The position numbers and the translations under genes are program-made. Below the pieces are notes generated by a model that was not told where the DNA came from, made no database searches, and saw only the letters and a program-made list of their open reading frames with translations. From positions 1 to 5,400 of the forward strand of contig JAGLRY010000370.1 in NCBI GenBank assembly GCA_023135995.1: a stretch of 5,400 nucleotides of DNA, read 5' to 3'. Each line of letters begins with the position of its first letter. Positions within the stretch are counted from its first letter, which is position 1. Positions 5,329 through 5,400 of this stretch are shown piece after piece. This DNA comes from Candidatus Aminicenantota bacterium (GTDB taxonomy: Bacteria > Acidobacteriota > Aminicenantia > Aminicenantales > Aminicenantaceae).

Positions 5329-5400
5329 GTTTTGGCTTCTGAGTGTGGCCTTAATCGTTGTTGTCACATATGCTGCAGCTTATGTACTTTTGGGTTACCA
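5294..5400 (+). CDS. Start of an exported or membrane-anchored protein (cut by right edge)
   Basis: Only the first 35 codons are present. Beginning at ATG 5294, the protein reads MKRKLVMKADTRFWLLSVAL and then IVVVTYAAAYVLLGY at the window edge. It has a basic N-terminus and a hydrophobic core (residues 13-33), as in a signal peptide or anchor. ATG at 5312 is an alternative start. It overlaps the preceding gene by 35 bases (17 with the later start), which points to coupled translation and perhaps a shared role. Too little is visible to name it. The YVLLGY sequence just after the signal recalls exported matrixin-like metalloproteases, but this is a weak guess. Confidence 0.65.
   Translation, partial: MKRKLVMKADTRFWLLSVALIVVVTYAAAYVLLGY

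Overview
The window looks like chromosomal DNA of a Gram-negative (diderm) bacterium: it carries an inner-membrane MlaE/MlaF/MlaD lipid transporter, which only makes sense with an outer membrane, plus several exported proteins. Base composition is moderate (mid-40s % GC by eye) and even across the genes, with no obvious foreign segment. The lineage cannot be fixed from sequence alone. An exported heparinase II/III-type protein suggests a polysaccharide-degrading heterotroph.

Layout. Positions 1-1701 are transcribed leftwards and hold two genes: a small cupin protein (1342-1701), then, 91 bases downstream, a long heparinase II/III-family protein (1-1250) with a signal peptide, cut off by the left window edge. 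A 314-base divergent intergenic region (1702-2015) follows. It has candidate promoters facing each way and one copy of a short repeat. Rightwards come three overlapping genes, mlaE (2016-2798), mlaF (2795-3547) and an MCE/mlaD gene (3537-4436). They encode the permease, ATPase and periplasmic MCE subunit of an ABC-type phospholipid transporter. No mlaC or mlaB is present. A 268-base gap (4437-4704) holds a second, diverged copy of the short repeat and a 125-base segment bounded by inverted repeats. Then come an exported protein of unknown function (4705-5328) and the first 35 codons of another exported or membrane-anchored protein (5294 to the right edge), whose start overlaps the previous gene.

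How the genes may work together. The cupin and the lyase-like protein probably form one carbohydrate unit: the lyase would cut an acidic polysaccharide outside the cytoplasm, and the small cytoplasmic cupin might act on a sugar product. That link rests on context only. MlaE, MlaF and MlaD form one complex; their 4- and 11-base overlaps indicate translational coupling. The last two genes form a separate overlapping pair.

Oddities include an in-frame 21-base tandem duplication inside mlaF just before the H-loop, a cupin motif lacking its usual acidic metal ligand, the short direct repeat on both sides of the mla genes, and the 125-base inverted-repeat segment. I did not find a convincing new defence, mobile or RNA system.
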